From NCBI GenBank assembly GCA_002337605.1, contig DDGL01000007.1, forward strand, positions 62,001 to 126,000: a stretch of DNA of 64,000 nucleotides, in the 5' to 3' direction. The position numbers and the translations under genes were made by a program. The notes beneath the pieces were generated by a model. It was not told the DNA's origin. It saw only the letters and a program-made list of their open reading frames with translations, and searched no databases. Below, piece after piece: positions 25,862-33,636 of this stretch. Origin of the DNA: Flavobacteriaceae bacterium UBA1903 (GTDB lineage Bacteria; Bacteroidota; Bacteroidia; Flavobacteriales; Flavobacteriaceae). Each line of letters opens with the position of its first letter. Position 1 is the first letter of the stretch.

Positions 25862-27550
25862 ATGAACAAAAGATCAATAATCACTATCGTTATGTGCGTT
25901 GTGTTACTCCAAACTGCAACCTCACAGCATACATCTGCAACTATAACACAACTTCCAAAAGAAGAGGTCAATCATCCATACCAGTATGTAGATAGAGAAG
26001 CGATGCCCACCTCACCAGCCTATGAACAAATTGCTCCAAATTTTTTTACGAAGCAAGTAAATATAGCTTCCAATGGCGATAATATTATTGGAGATGCAGC
26101 CAATGAGCCATCACTAGCAGTGGACCCGACAAACCCAGACCGTATTGTTGTAGGCTGGCGCCAATTTGACGACGTTACCAGCGACTTTAGGCAAGCAGGG
26201 TATGGGTATTCTACTAATGGTGGATATGACTGGAGGTTTCCGGGTGTTTTAAATCCTGGCGTGTTCAGGTCGGATCCCGTATTGGATTTCGACAATCAGG
26301 GAAATTTCTATTACAATAGTTTGCAGGGAAATTTTGAGTGCGATGTCTTTTCCATTAAGGATGGTGGTGTGGTTTGGGGAGACCCTGTCCCGGCGAATGG
26401 CGGTGATAAACAATGGATGCGAATTGACAGAACAGGCGGCCCAAGTGCAGGACATAATTATTCTTATTGGAACAATTCATTCACTACGTGTATGGGAGCC
26501 TTTACAAGGTCTACTGATGATGCTGAAAGTTTTGAATCATGTGTAGCTATTCCCAGTAACCCATTCTGGGGGACTTTGGCGGTAGATGCAGATGCAAATT
26601 TATACCTCACCGGAAGAACAGCATCTGAAGCTATTGTTGTTATAAAATCTATAACTGCTAAAGACCCTAACGTACCTGTATCCTTTAGCAGTACAATCGC
26701 TGTAGACTTAGACGGCACACTGAATGTGGCAGAACCCATTAATCCACAAGGGTTGTTGGGTCAGGCCTGGGTAGATGTAGATGTGAGTGTTGGTCCGGGA
26801 CGTGATAATGTGTATGTATTAGCATCGGTAAAACGAAATAGCTCTGGTGACCCAGCCGATGTTATGTTTGCTAAAAGTACCGATGGAGGCGCTACATTTT
26901 CAGCCCCTATCCGCATAAATACAGATGTTGGAACAGATGCGTTTCAATGGTTTGGAACTATGTCGGTAGCACCCAATGGAAGAATAGACGCTGTTTGGTT
27001 AGACACACGAGATGCACCAGCGGGTACGTTTAATTCTGTTTTGTATTATTCTTTTTCTGAAGATCAGGGAGATACCTGGTCTCCAAACACGCCAATTTCT
27101 GAATCGTTTGACCCAAGGATTGGCTATCCCGTTCAGCAAAAAATGGGTGATTATTTCGATATGAAAAGCGATGATAATTTTGCCCATATCGCCTGGTGCG
27201 GCACCTTTACCGGGGGGCAAGATGTGTACTACACCAAGGTTTCTCCAGATGGAACTTTAGGGGTATCTGCTGCTGAATTCTACGGAACTGCTTTTACGGT
27301 TGCTCCTAATCCGGTTACGAACCAGGCTTCTATAAGATTTAGCGCTTTTGGTTCTGTTGAAACATCGGTAGTTGTGCATGATATTTTAGGGCGAAAGGTA
27401 ATCACCCTATTGCATCGTGAAGTGAAAGGACCTCAGGAAATTACATGGAATCTCACAAGTTCTCAAGGTCAGAGAATAAACTCTGGTATTTATTTTATCA
27501 CCATAATTAATGGTTCTCGTAAGGAAACTAAAAAAGTGATTGTTAAGTAA
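25862..27550 (+). CDS. Secreted sialidase/BNR-fold protein with T9SS sorting domain
   Basis: The product has 562 residues: signal peptide to about 21, a beta-propeller with Asp-box-like repeats (STNGGYDW, STDGGATF, SEDQGDTW) and the NEPSLAVDPTNPDRIVVGWRQ block typical of exo-alpha-sialidase-like annotation, then a type A T9SS C-terminal domain (VAPNPVTNQASIRFSAFG ... GIYFITIINGSRKETKKVIVK). A sialidase catalytic Arg triad cannot be assigned with confidence, so glycosidase activity is open. It is surface-exposed or released. The next gene starts 3 bases later. Confidence 0.9.
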   Translation: MNKRSIITIVMCVVLLQTATSQHTSATITQLPKEEVNHPYQYVDREAMPTSPAYEQIAPNFFTKQVNIASNGDNIIGDAANEPSLAVDPTNPDRIVVGWRQFDDVTSDFRQAGYGYSTNGGYDWRFPGVLNPGVFRSDPVLDFDNQGNFYYNSLQGNFECDVFSIKDGGVVWGDPVPANGGDKQWMRIDRTGGPSAGHNYSYWNNSFTTCMGAFTRSTDDAESFESCVAIPSNPFWGTLAVDADANLYLTGRTASEAIVVIKSITAKDPNVPVSFSSTIAVDLDGTLNVAEPINPQGLLGQAWVDVDVSVGPGRDNVYVLASVKRNSSGDPADVMFAKSTDGGATFSAPIRINTDVGTDAFQWFGTMSVAPNGRIDAVWLDTRDAPAGTFNSVLYYSFSEDQGDTWSPNTPISESFDPRIGYPVQQKMGDYFDMKSDDNFAHIAWCGTFTGGQDVYYTKVSPDGTLGVSAAEFYGTAFTVAPNPVTNQASIRFSAFGSVETSVVVHDILGRKVITLLHREVKGPQEITWNLTSSQGQRINSGIYFITIINGSRKETKKVIVK

Positions 27551-27553
27551 TTC

Positions 27554-27814
27554 GTGACGTTAGCTGTGCTCCATAGAATTTGTAACTTGCCCAAAGGATA
27601 CTCAAAAGTTCGCTACCTGGGGAGTACCTACGGGGTAACCAGAACCGATTTTAATCAGGGAAAAAGTATAAAACTATATGCCGAAGACCTGGCGGGTACG
27701 AACTTTATTAGTTGTAATTATTATTCTGGGGCTAAAAATGCCCTAAAACCCTGTGAGATGCCTGCAGAAAAGGTAGTTCATTTTTTAGAAAATTATGAAT
27801 ACATTAAAATCTGA
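27554..27814 (+). CDS. Small conserved protein upstream of msrA
   Basis: The product has 86 residues. The start shown is GTG at 27554 (another GTG is at 27566), because no ATG precedes the conserved part. The core is NLPKGYSKVRYLGSTYGVTR, FNQGKSIKLYAEDLAGTNFISCNYY and LKPCEMPAEKVVHFLENYE. Homologues are often called 'peptide methionine sulfoxide reductase' merely because of the neighbouring gene; no catalytic motif of MsrA or MsrB is present. It overlaps msrA by 20 bases, implying translational coupling and a shared role, perhaps in oxidative repair. Confidence 0.75.
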   Translation: MTLAVLHRICNLPKGYSKVRYLGSTYGVTRTDFNQGKSIKLYAEDLAGTNFISCNYYSGAKNALKPCEMPAEKVVHFLENYEYIKI

Positions 27815-28298
27815 AATTGCTAAAATAGCAGTTGGTGGCGGATGCCATTGGTGCACTGAAGCCATTTTTCAATCCTTAAAAGGAGTCCAGAAAGTTGAGC
27901 AAGGGTATGTAGCATCTGTAGGAGAAGCAGGTGCGTTTTCTGAAGCTGTTATCGTTCATTTTAATGCTGAAGAAATTCCGTTGTCTGTTTTAATTGAAAT
28001 TCATTTGTATACACATAAAAGTACCGTAGCGCATAGTATGAGAACTAAGTACAGATCTGCCGTGTACACTTTTTCAGAAGCGCAAAAAAAGATAGTCAAA
28101 GAAATACTACAAAAACTACAGCAGGATTTTACTGAAAATCTAATTACTGAAGTGTTACCCTTTCAATCGTTTAAGGCCTCCAGAGCGGAGATAACAAACT
28201 ACTACCTGAAAAATCCGAAAAAGCCATTCTGCGAACGCTTTATTGAACCAAAGCTGGAGGTGTTGCGTAAAAAGTATGAATCGTATACAAAGCTATAA
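27795..28298 (+). CDS. msrA: Peptide-methionine (S)-S-oxide reductase MsrA-like
   Basis: The product has 167 residues. The active-site region is GGGCHWCTEAIFQSLKGV; classical MsrA has GCFWG, so here the Phe is His and a second Cys is present, forming CxxC as in CFWCTE-type MsrA enzymes. Later blocks VEQGYVAS and YTHKSTVAHSMRTKYRSAVY fit the family. It reduces oxidised methionine in proteins, and the resolving Cys is presumably Cys of the CxxC. There is no signal peptide, so it is cytosolic. Confidence 0.85.
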   Translation: MNTLKSEIAKIAVGGGCHWCTEAIFQSLKGVQKVEQGYVASVGEAGAFSEAVIVHFNAEEIPLSVLIEIHLYTHKSTVAHSMRTKYRSAVYTFSEAQKKIVKEILQKLQQDFTENLITEVLPFQSFKASRAEITNYYLKNPKKPFCERFIEPKLEVLRKKYESYTKL

Positions 28299-28302
28299 TT
28301 CA

Positions 28303-29166
28303 TTAAAAACGCCAGGCAACCACCCGTGTTTTTTTATTCCCGTATTCCATTTCCAGCGTTTTATAGGTCGCATCTACCTTAGTAAGTAATTTGTACAACT
28401 TAGGCAGGGTTTCATTTTTAGAAACCAAGGTCGAAAACCAGCCAACCTGATGTTTAAACTGTGTGCTTTGTTTTACCATTCGTTTAATAAATAAAGCTTC
28501 TCCACCATTGCACCACAGCTCATTTGGGCGTCCTTTAAAATTACGCTCTAATTCTAAAATTGACTTTTCAGGATTTAATTTTTTAAGTTTTCGCAGTGTA
28601 TTTTTATTGGCATCAGCTTCCGAAGCATAAAACGGCGGATTGCAGATAGTAGCGTGGTAAAATTCGCCAGGAAGAATAATTCCTTTAAAAATATCAGCAT
28701 TATTGGTTTGATGGCGGATTTCTATTTTTTCTGAAAGGCCTTCTGTAGCCATTACATTTTCCTGTGCAGCTGCTACTGAAACTGGATCTATATCGCATCC
28801 CACGACATTCCAGTGAAATTCACTAGCTGCCAGTAAGGCGTATATACAGTTTGCACCCGTACCAACATCGAGCACTGTAATTTTTTCCGAGGGTTTGTTT
28901 TGTTGTAGTAAATCATTGAGGTGGTGCAGGTAATCTATACGCGATGGGATAGGAGGGCAGAGGTGGCCTTCCGGAATATCCCAGTCTGTGATCTGGTAAT
29001 GATGTTTTAATAACGCCTTGTTGAGATGAAAAACGGCATCAGGAATGGAAAAATCTACCGTTTCCTTTCCAAAGGAATTGTAGTGTACAAACTGTTGCAA
29101 AGGTTTATGCACCCTGCAGAGTGCTTCAAAATTATAAGGGGTGTTGTGTAGGTTGTTAGGATGCAA
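28303..29166 (-). CDS. rlmF: 23S rRNA (adenine(1618)-N6)-methyltransferase RlmF
   Basis: The product has 287 residues, close to the family's usual length of about 300. SAM-binding DVGTGANCIYALL, the catalytic NPPFYAS motif (NPPF of N6-adenine methyltransferases) and FKGRPNELWCNGGEALFIKRMV are clear. It methylates A1618-equivalent in 23S rRNA. The stop codons of msrA and this gene are 4 bases apart and the genes converge. It follows the thioredoxin-like gene by 17 bases on the same strand. Confidence 0.92.
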   Translation of the reverse strand: MHPNNLHNTPYNFEALCRVHKPLQQFVHYNSFGKETVDFSIPDAVFHLNKALLKHHYQITDWDIPEGHLCPPIPSRIDYLHHLNDLLQQNKPSEKITVLDVGTGANCIYALLAASEFHWNVVGCDIDPVSVAAAQENVMATEGLSEKIEIRHQTNNADIFKGIILPGEFYHATICNPPFYASEADANKNTLRKLKKLNPEKSILELERNFKGRPNELWCNGGEALFIKRMVKQSTQFKHQVGWFSTLVSKNETLPKLYKLLTKVDATYKTLEMEYGNKKTRVVAWRF

Positions 29167-29183
29167 TTTCTGTTTTTTTAGAA

Positions 29184-29801
29184 CTACTCTCCTTCTTTTT
29201 CCATCTCTTCCAGTTTTTGTAACAGGGCTTCGTAGCTTACAATATCTGTATGTAGTGCTCCGCCTAAACTCATAATAGGGGTAGAGATAGTATCTAATGT
29301 TGGAAGTGCCCGTTTTAAAACTTTGGTTACATCTGGTTTTTCAGCCAGATTCATTGTCTTAAAAATATACGGGCCTGCCGCTAAGGATTTTGATATAGTA
29401 TCACATTGCTTACAAGCAGTCGTGCTGTATAGTAAGATAGGCTTGTAGGGGTTTATTTTTATTTTTTCGGAAGGGGGTCTCAACGCTCTGCGTGATAGGC
29501 TGTCGGTTGTCTCGAGGGTATATTCGTACATGGGGTATTTGTTGCGCTCTTTAATAAGGCTTTTTACCTGTACTTTGGATGTTGCTGGCACACGGATAGG
29601 TCTTTCTGCACCGCCTCGTTGTTTAAAACCAATGCCTGTAACCGTTAAAACCACATCAACGTCCTGAAGGTTTTCATTTATGGCATAAAAATTTATTCGG
29701 TTTTTTGTTTTTTCCTCTTCAATGGTTATGGGTTTCTTTTGTGCAAATCCAGTGATTGAAGCTAAACATAAAAAGATAAGTAAGAAGGTAGTTTTCTGCA
29801 T
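29184..29801 (-). CDS. Secreted glutaredoxin/thioredoxin-like protein
   Basis: The product has 205 residues: signal peptide (MQKTTFLLIFLCLASITGFAQ), an N-terminal beta domain (about 25-105) and a C-terminal thioredoxin-fold part with a CxxC in YSTTACKQCDTISKSL (about 133-148). It should act on periplasmic or surface thiols, as disulfide reductase or isomerase; the substrate is unknown. The N-terminal domain is not one I recognise. It is the upstream member of a pair with rlmF, although the two functions seem unrelated. Confidence 0.8.
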   Translation of the reverse strand: MQKTTFLLIFLCLASITGFAQKKPITIEEEKTKNRINFYAINENLQDVDVVLTVTGIGFKQRGGAERPIRVPATSKVQVKSLIKERNKYPMYEYTLETTDSLSRRALRPPSEKIKINPYKPILLYSTTACKQCDTISKSLAAGPYIFKTMNLAEKPDVTKVLKRALPTLDTISTPIMSLGGALHTDIVSYEALLQKLEEMEKEGE

Positions 29802-30021
29802 GTTTTCGTGAGATTTTGAGGTGGAAAGATAACAAATTAGAAAAGTTTCGGCACAAAAAAAGAGTTCTTTTAAGATTTTAATCGTGCTGTTAAAATGCTA
29901 GCTGCAGGCTATTACAGTAAAATGAAGAAGCCTAGCTATACTAATTAACCAAGAAGAAGCTGCGGTGTACTAAATTTCTAGGTATAACATTATTTTGAAT
30001 TGAAAATAGTTCGCACAGCTC

Positions 30022-30050
30022 TTGCAATTGAAATAAAACCCTTAAATTTG
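30022..30050 (+). promoter_or_regulatory. Promoter of pyrR
   Basis: TTG (30022-30024), an 18-base spacer and TAAATTTG (30043-30050) match the Flavobacterium promoter pattern TTG-N17-23-TAnnTTTG completely. The ATG of pyrR is 28 bases downstream. I see no attenuator hairpin in the short leader, in contrast to the PyrR-regulated leaders of Bacillus. Confidence 0.75.
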
Positions 30051-30078
30051 CTTTCTGAATACAATTCAGCAATACTCT

Positions 30079-30618
30079 ATGAGCCAAAAAGTGTTACTCA
30101 ACGCAACCGAAGTACAAATAGCGCTTCATCGTTTGGCTTGTCAATTAATAGAAAATCACGATACTTTTAAGAATACTGTACTTGTGGGTATACAGCCCAG
30201 AGGAGTCTTTCTGGCCGAACGTTTAAAAACACTGCTTGAAAAAGAATACAAGATCAAAAATGTGTCGCTGGGGTATTTGGACATAACCTTTTACAGAGAC
30301 GATTTCAGAAGAAGTGGGAAACCACTGGAAGCCAACACCACGAATATAGATTTTATCGTGGAAGATAAAAAAGTGGTCTTTATAGATGATGTTTTATACA
30401 CAGGCCGAAGTATACGTAGCGCATTAACGGCAATACAATCGTTTGGAAGGCCCTTGGAAATTGAACTGCTTACCTTAATTGACAGAAGATTTAGCCGTCA
30501 TTTACCCATTCAACCAGATTACAGAGGGAGACAAGTAGACGCTATTGGTGGAGAGAAAGTAAAAGTTTGCTGGAAAGAGAACGAAGGAGAAGATGCGGTG
30601 TATTTGGTGAAAAATTAA
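30079..30618 (+). CDS. pyrR: Bifunctional pyr operon regulator / uracil phosphoribosyltransferase PyrR
   Basis: The product has 179 residues, normal for PyrR. The PRPP-binding loop is VVFIDDVLYTGRSIRSALTA, and the PRGVFLAERL and PLEANTTNID segments also match. In Gram-positives it binds pyr mRNA and catalyses uracil plus PRPP to UMP. Here it heads pyrB, the small STAS-like gene and rnz, the usual flavobacterial order. The gap to pyrB is 169 bases and contains a heptamer repeat. Confidence 0.93.
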   Translation: MSQKVLLNATEVQIALHRLACQLIENHDTFKNTVLVGIQPRGVFLAERLKTLLEKEYKIKNVSLGYLDITFYRDDFRRSGKPLEANTTNIDFIVEDKKVVFIDDVLYTGRSIRSALTAIQSFGRPLEIELLTLIDRRFSRHLPIQPDYRGRQVDAIGGEKVKVCWKENEGEDAVYLVKN

Positions 30619-30624
30619 ATATTA

Positions 30625-30687
30625 GAGAACTGAGAACTGAGAACTGAGAACTGAGAACTGAGAACTGAAAACTGAAAACTGAGAACA
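30625..30687 (+). repeat. Heptanucleotide tandem repeat GAGAACT, nine units
   Basis: Six perfect GAGAACT units (30625-30666) are followed by two GAAAACT and one GAGAACA unit. The array fills the pyrR-pyrB gap and starts 6 bases after the pyrR stop. Seven is not a multiple of three, but the region is non-coding, so length changes would alter spacing or mRNA structure rather than frame. Confidence 0.95.
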
Positions 30688-30787
30688 GAGGAACAAGATA
30701 GCTAGCTTTGCAGAGCTAGATAAAAAATAAAATAAAGTTTAGGGTGTTAAAGTCTAGCGACTACAAGCTGCCAACTACTAATTAATT

Positions 30788-31726
30788 ATGAGCGAATTAA
30801 GTGTAAACCACTTACTGGGAATTAAATACATTACCGAAGACGATATCCAACTTATCTTCGAGACGGCAGACCATTTTAAAGAAGTGATTAACCGTCCCAT
30901 TAAAAAGGTCCCTTCGCTTCGTGACATCACCATTGCCAACTTATTTTTTGAAAACAGCACCAGAACACGTCTTTCGTTTGAACTCGCCGAAAAACGCCTC
31001 TCTGCAGATGTGATTAACTTTTCTGCGGCCTCTTCCTCGGTTAAAAAGGGAGAAACCCTTATCGATACTGTAAACAACATCCTCTCTATGAAAGTAGATA
31101 TGGTGGTAATGCGCCATCCCAACCCTGGGGCAGGTGTGTTTTTATCGAAGCACGTAAATGCAAGTATCGTAAATGCTGGAGACGGAGCGCACGAACACCC
31201 TACGCAAGCATTGCTGGACTGCTACTCTATAAGAGAGAAACTAGGCGATGTTGCTGGTAAAAAAGTTGTGATCGTAGGCGATATCCTGCACTCCAGAGTA
31301 GCATTAAGTAATATTTTTGCGCTACAGAAATTAGGAGCTGAAGTAAAAGTGTGTGGGCCTAAAACACTGATCCCAAAATACATTGAAAGCCTGGGAGTTT
31401 CTTTTGAACCCAATCTGAAAAAAGCCCTTAAATGGTGCGATGTAGCAAATATGCTTCGGGTACAGAACGAACGCATGGACATCAGTTATTTTCCTTCCAC
31501 ACGGGAATATACACAACAGTTTGGTGTGAATAAAGCATTGCTGGATGACTTAAATAAAGAAATCGTAGTGATGCATCCCGGCCCCATAAACAGAGGTGTA
31601 GAAATTACCAGTGACGTTGCCGATAGTAAGCAAGCCATTATTCTGGATCAAGTTCAAAACGGAGTAGCCGTGCGAATGGCTGTATTGTATTTACTGGCAT
31701 CAAAAATTAAGCATAATGAAGATTGA
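30788..31726 (+). CDS. pyrB: Aspartate carbamoyltransferase catalytic subunit
   Basis: The product has 312 residues, the normal catalytic chain length. The carbamoyl-phosphate motif STRTRLSFE and HPTQALLD, plus VVMHPGPINRGVEI, are all present. It makes N-carbamoyl-aspartate from carbamoyl phosphate and aspartate, the first committed step of pyrimidine synthesis. No pyrI is adjacent. It overlaps the next gene by 11 bases. Confidence 0.97.
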   Translation: MSELSVNHLLGIKYITEDDIQLIFETADHFKEVINRPIKKVPSLRDITIANLFFENSTRTRLSFELAEKRLSADVINFSAASSSVKKGETLIDTVNNILSMKVDMVVMRHPNPGAGVFLSKHVNASIVNAGDGAHEHPTQALLDCYSIREKLGDVAGKKVVIVGDILHSRVALSNIFALQKLGAEVKVCGPKTLIPKYIESLGVSFEPNLKKALKWCDVANMLRVQNERMDISYFPSTREYTQQFGVNKALLDDLNKEIVVMHPGPINRGVEITSDVADSKQAIILDQVQNGVAVRMAVLYLLASKIKHNED

Positions 31727-32051
31727 AAATAAAGAAAACTACGTCATCCTTGCAGACGAAAAGGACGACATTAAAGACTTTGCCTCTTTCCTGGAATATC
31801 AAATTCCCAATAAGTTTAAAGGACAAAACGTAGTGCTAAACCTTTTAGACTACACGAACCTTACATTACAGGAATTATTGTTGTTCCTGAAAGTTTCCAA
31901 CCTACATAGAAAGACCAAGCAGTCGTTTGTTATTATTAACAATACCATCAATCCAGACGAAATCCCATACGAAATGACCGTAGTTCCAACCCTTCAGGAA
32001 GGGGAGGACATCATTGGAATGGAAGAAATAGAGCGGGATCTGGGCTTTTAG
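31716..32051 (+). CDS. Small STAS-like protein between pyrB and rnz (mislabelled RNase Z)
   Basis: The product has 111 residues. The pattern VVLNLLDYTNLTLQELLLFLKVSN ... KTKQSFVIINNTINPDEI ... PTLQEGEDIIGMEEIERDLGF looks like an anti-sigma-factor-antagonist (STAS) fold: a strand-helix unit, then a strand and the EAEDI helix. Databases often label this protein 'ribonuclease Z' because of its neighbour; no metallo-beta-lactamase motif is present. It overlaps pyrB by 11 bases, so the two are translationally coupled. Function unknown. Confidence 0.75.
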   Translation: MKIENKENYVILADEKDDIKDFASFLEYQIPNKFKGQNVVLNLLDYTNLTLQELLLFLKVSNLHRKTKQSFVIINNTINPDEIPYEMTVVPTLQEGEDIIGMEEIERDLGF

Positions 32052-32177
32052 TTTCGATACATTTTTAATTTTACCAAAGGAAAAAATTAAAAATACTCAG
32101 CTACCTTTGCTTTAGCCTTCTTATTGATAATTGATTATTCTTAAATAGTACCTCGAAAATCGTAACTCGTACTTTCC

Positions 32178-33083
32178 ATGAAATTAACCATTCTAGGCTG
32201 TCATTCTGCTACCCCGCGATGGGATGCGAACCCTACGTCCCAGGTACTAGAGGTGAAAGGACATTTATTTTTAATAGATTGTGCCGAAGGAACACAAGTT
32301 CAGTTACGCCGCTTTAAAGTGAAATTTTCGAGACTGAAACATGTTTTTATTTCACATTTACACGGAGATCATTTTTTCGGATTGGTAGGGCTCATCTCTA
32401 CCTTCAGATTGTTAGGACGTACTGCCGACCTGCATATTTACGGTCCTAAAGGAATTAAGGAAGCCATTTTACTACAACTGAAACTGGGGAAAAGCTATAC
32501 CAATTACGGGTTGTATTTTCATGAATTAGATAGCAAAGAACCGCAGCTTATTTTTGAGGATGATAAAGTAACGGTTACTACCATTCCGCTGGACCATAGA
32601 GTATACACGAATGGATTCCTGTTTCAGGAAAAGCAGGGAGACCGAAGCTTAAACATCGAAAAAGCCCGTGAACTTAATGTTGAAATGAGCTACTACCATA
32701 AAATAAAACAAGGAGCAGATGGTATTTCTAAGGATGGTAATACGGTTCCCAATGCGCTCATAACATTCGATCCACCAGCTCCTAAAAGCTATGCGTATTG
32801 CAGTGATACGGCTTATTTTCCACAAATCGTTCCGCAAATCACAAAGGCAACCGCGCTGTATCACGAAGCCACATTCCTGGATCAACATTACGATCTGGCC
32901 GAGAAAACCAAACATAGCACCGCCAAAGAAGCTGCAGCGATTGCAAAAAAAGCAAATGTAGGTACGCTTATCTTAGGCCATTATTCAGGACGTTATAGTA
33001 GTCTTGAAAGTTTCAGAACCGAAGCGCAGGAAATATTTGAACATGTAGTTCTGGCAGAAGACGGAAAAGTATTTGACCTGTAA
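32178..33083 (+). CDS. rnz: Ribonuclease Z
   Basis: The product has 301 residues, the short-form RNase Z length. The metal site HLHGDHFFG is clear, as are the other ligands in HRVYTNGF, YCSDTAYF, HEATF and ILGHYSGRY. It matures the 3' end of tRNA precursors by endonucleolytic cleavage. It lies 126 bases after the STAS-like gene. Confidence 0.95.
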   Translation: MKLTILGCHSATPRWDANPTSQVLEVKGHLFLIDCAEGTQVQLRRFKVKFSRLKHVFISHLHGDHFFGLVGLISTFRLLGRTADLHIYGPKGIKEAILLQLKLGKSYTNYGLYFHELDSKEPQLIFEDDKVTVTTIPLDHRVYTNGFLFQEKQGDRSLNIEKARELNVEMSYYHKIKQGADGISKDGNTVPNALITFDPPAPKSYAYCSDTAYFPQIVPQITKATALYHEATFLDQHYDLAEKTKHSTAKEAAAIAKKANVGTLILGHYSGRYSSLESFRTEAQEIFEHVVLAEDGKVFDL

Positions 33084-33106
33084 ATGCTTTTTTTTATATA
33101 AATCAC

Positions 33107-33114
33107 TATCTTTC
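33107..33114 (+). promoter_or_regulatory. -7 promoter box TATCTTTC for the DUF1761 gene
   Basis: It lies 21 bases before the ATG at 33136 and belongs to the TATCTTT group seen repeatedly in this window. Confidence 0.45.
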
Positions 33115-33135
33115 AGTAACCTAAAACCAACCGTT

Positions 33136-33636
33136 ATGATGCCAAATATGCTCTTTGTGGCACTCGCTGCCCTTGTCCCCATTATTGTAGGATTCTTATA
33201 CTATAGTCCTGTAGCCTTTGGAAATGCCTGGATGAAAAGCACCGGACTTACCAAAGAAAAGCTTGAAAAAGGGAACAAAGTGCTCATCTTTAGTGTTACG
33301 TTACTGCTTAGCTTAATCTTATCTTTTTTTCTGTTCACTTTGGTTGTACACCAGACCGATTATTACTCACTTTTTGTTGCCGAACCTGGATTTAATGAAG
33401 AAGGTTCAGAAATTATGAACCAAATAGGTGTTTTTATGGACCAATATGGAACCTATTACCGCACCTTTAAGCACGGTGCATTTCACGGTGGACTGCTAGG
33501 AGTGTTTGTGGGATTACCTATTATTATGATCAATGGGCTTTTTGAAACCCGAAGTCTTACGTATGGTTTTATAAATGCAGGCTATTGGGTAATTACCCTT
33601 GCATTAATGGGCGGTATTCTATGCCAATGGGGGTAA
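33136..33636 (+). CDS. DUF1761 family membrane protein
   Basis: From the ATG at 33136 the product has 166 residues with four hydrophobic segments. The DUF1761 signature is visible: VPIIVGFLYYSPVAFGNAWMKSTGLTKEKL near the start, the FKHGAFHGGLLGVFVGLPI block and the final YWVITLALMGGILCQWG. An earlier in-frame start at 33073 overlaps the rnz stop region and the promoter box, so I reject it. Function unknown. It overlaps the convergent acetyltransferase gene by 18 bases. Confidence 0.88.
   Translation: MMPNMLFVALAALVPIIVGFLYYSPVAFGNAWMKSTGLTKEKLEKGNKVLIFSVTLLLSLILSFFLFTLVVHQTDYYSLFVAEPGFNEEGSEIMNQIGVFMDQYGTYYRTFKHGAFHGGLLGVFVGLPIIMINGLFETRSLTYGFINAGYWVITLALMGGILCQWG

Noticed and set aside
30625..30687. 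Possible CRISPR array
   Set aside because: The units are 7 bp and directly joined with no spacers, so it is a simple tandem repeat.
32061..32094. 12-bp A/T-only inverted repeat after the STAS-like gene
   Set aside because: It is composed only of A and T apart from the loop, so it would form a weak hairpin and could arise by chance in AT-rich DNA.
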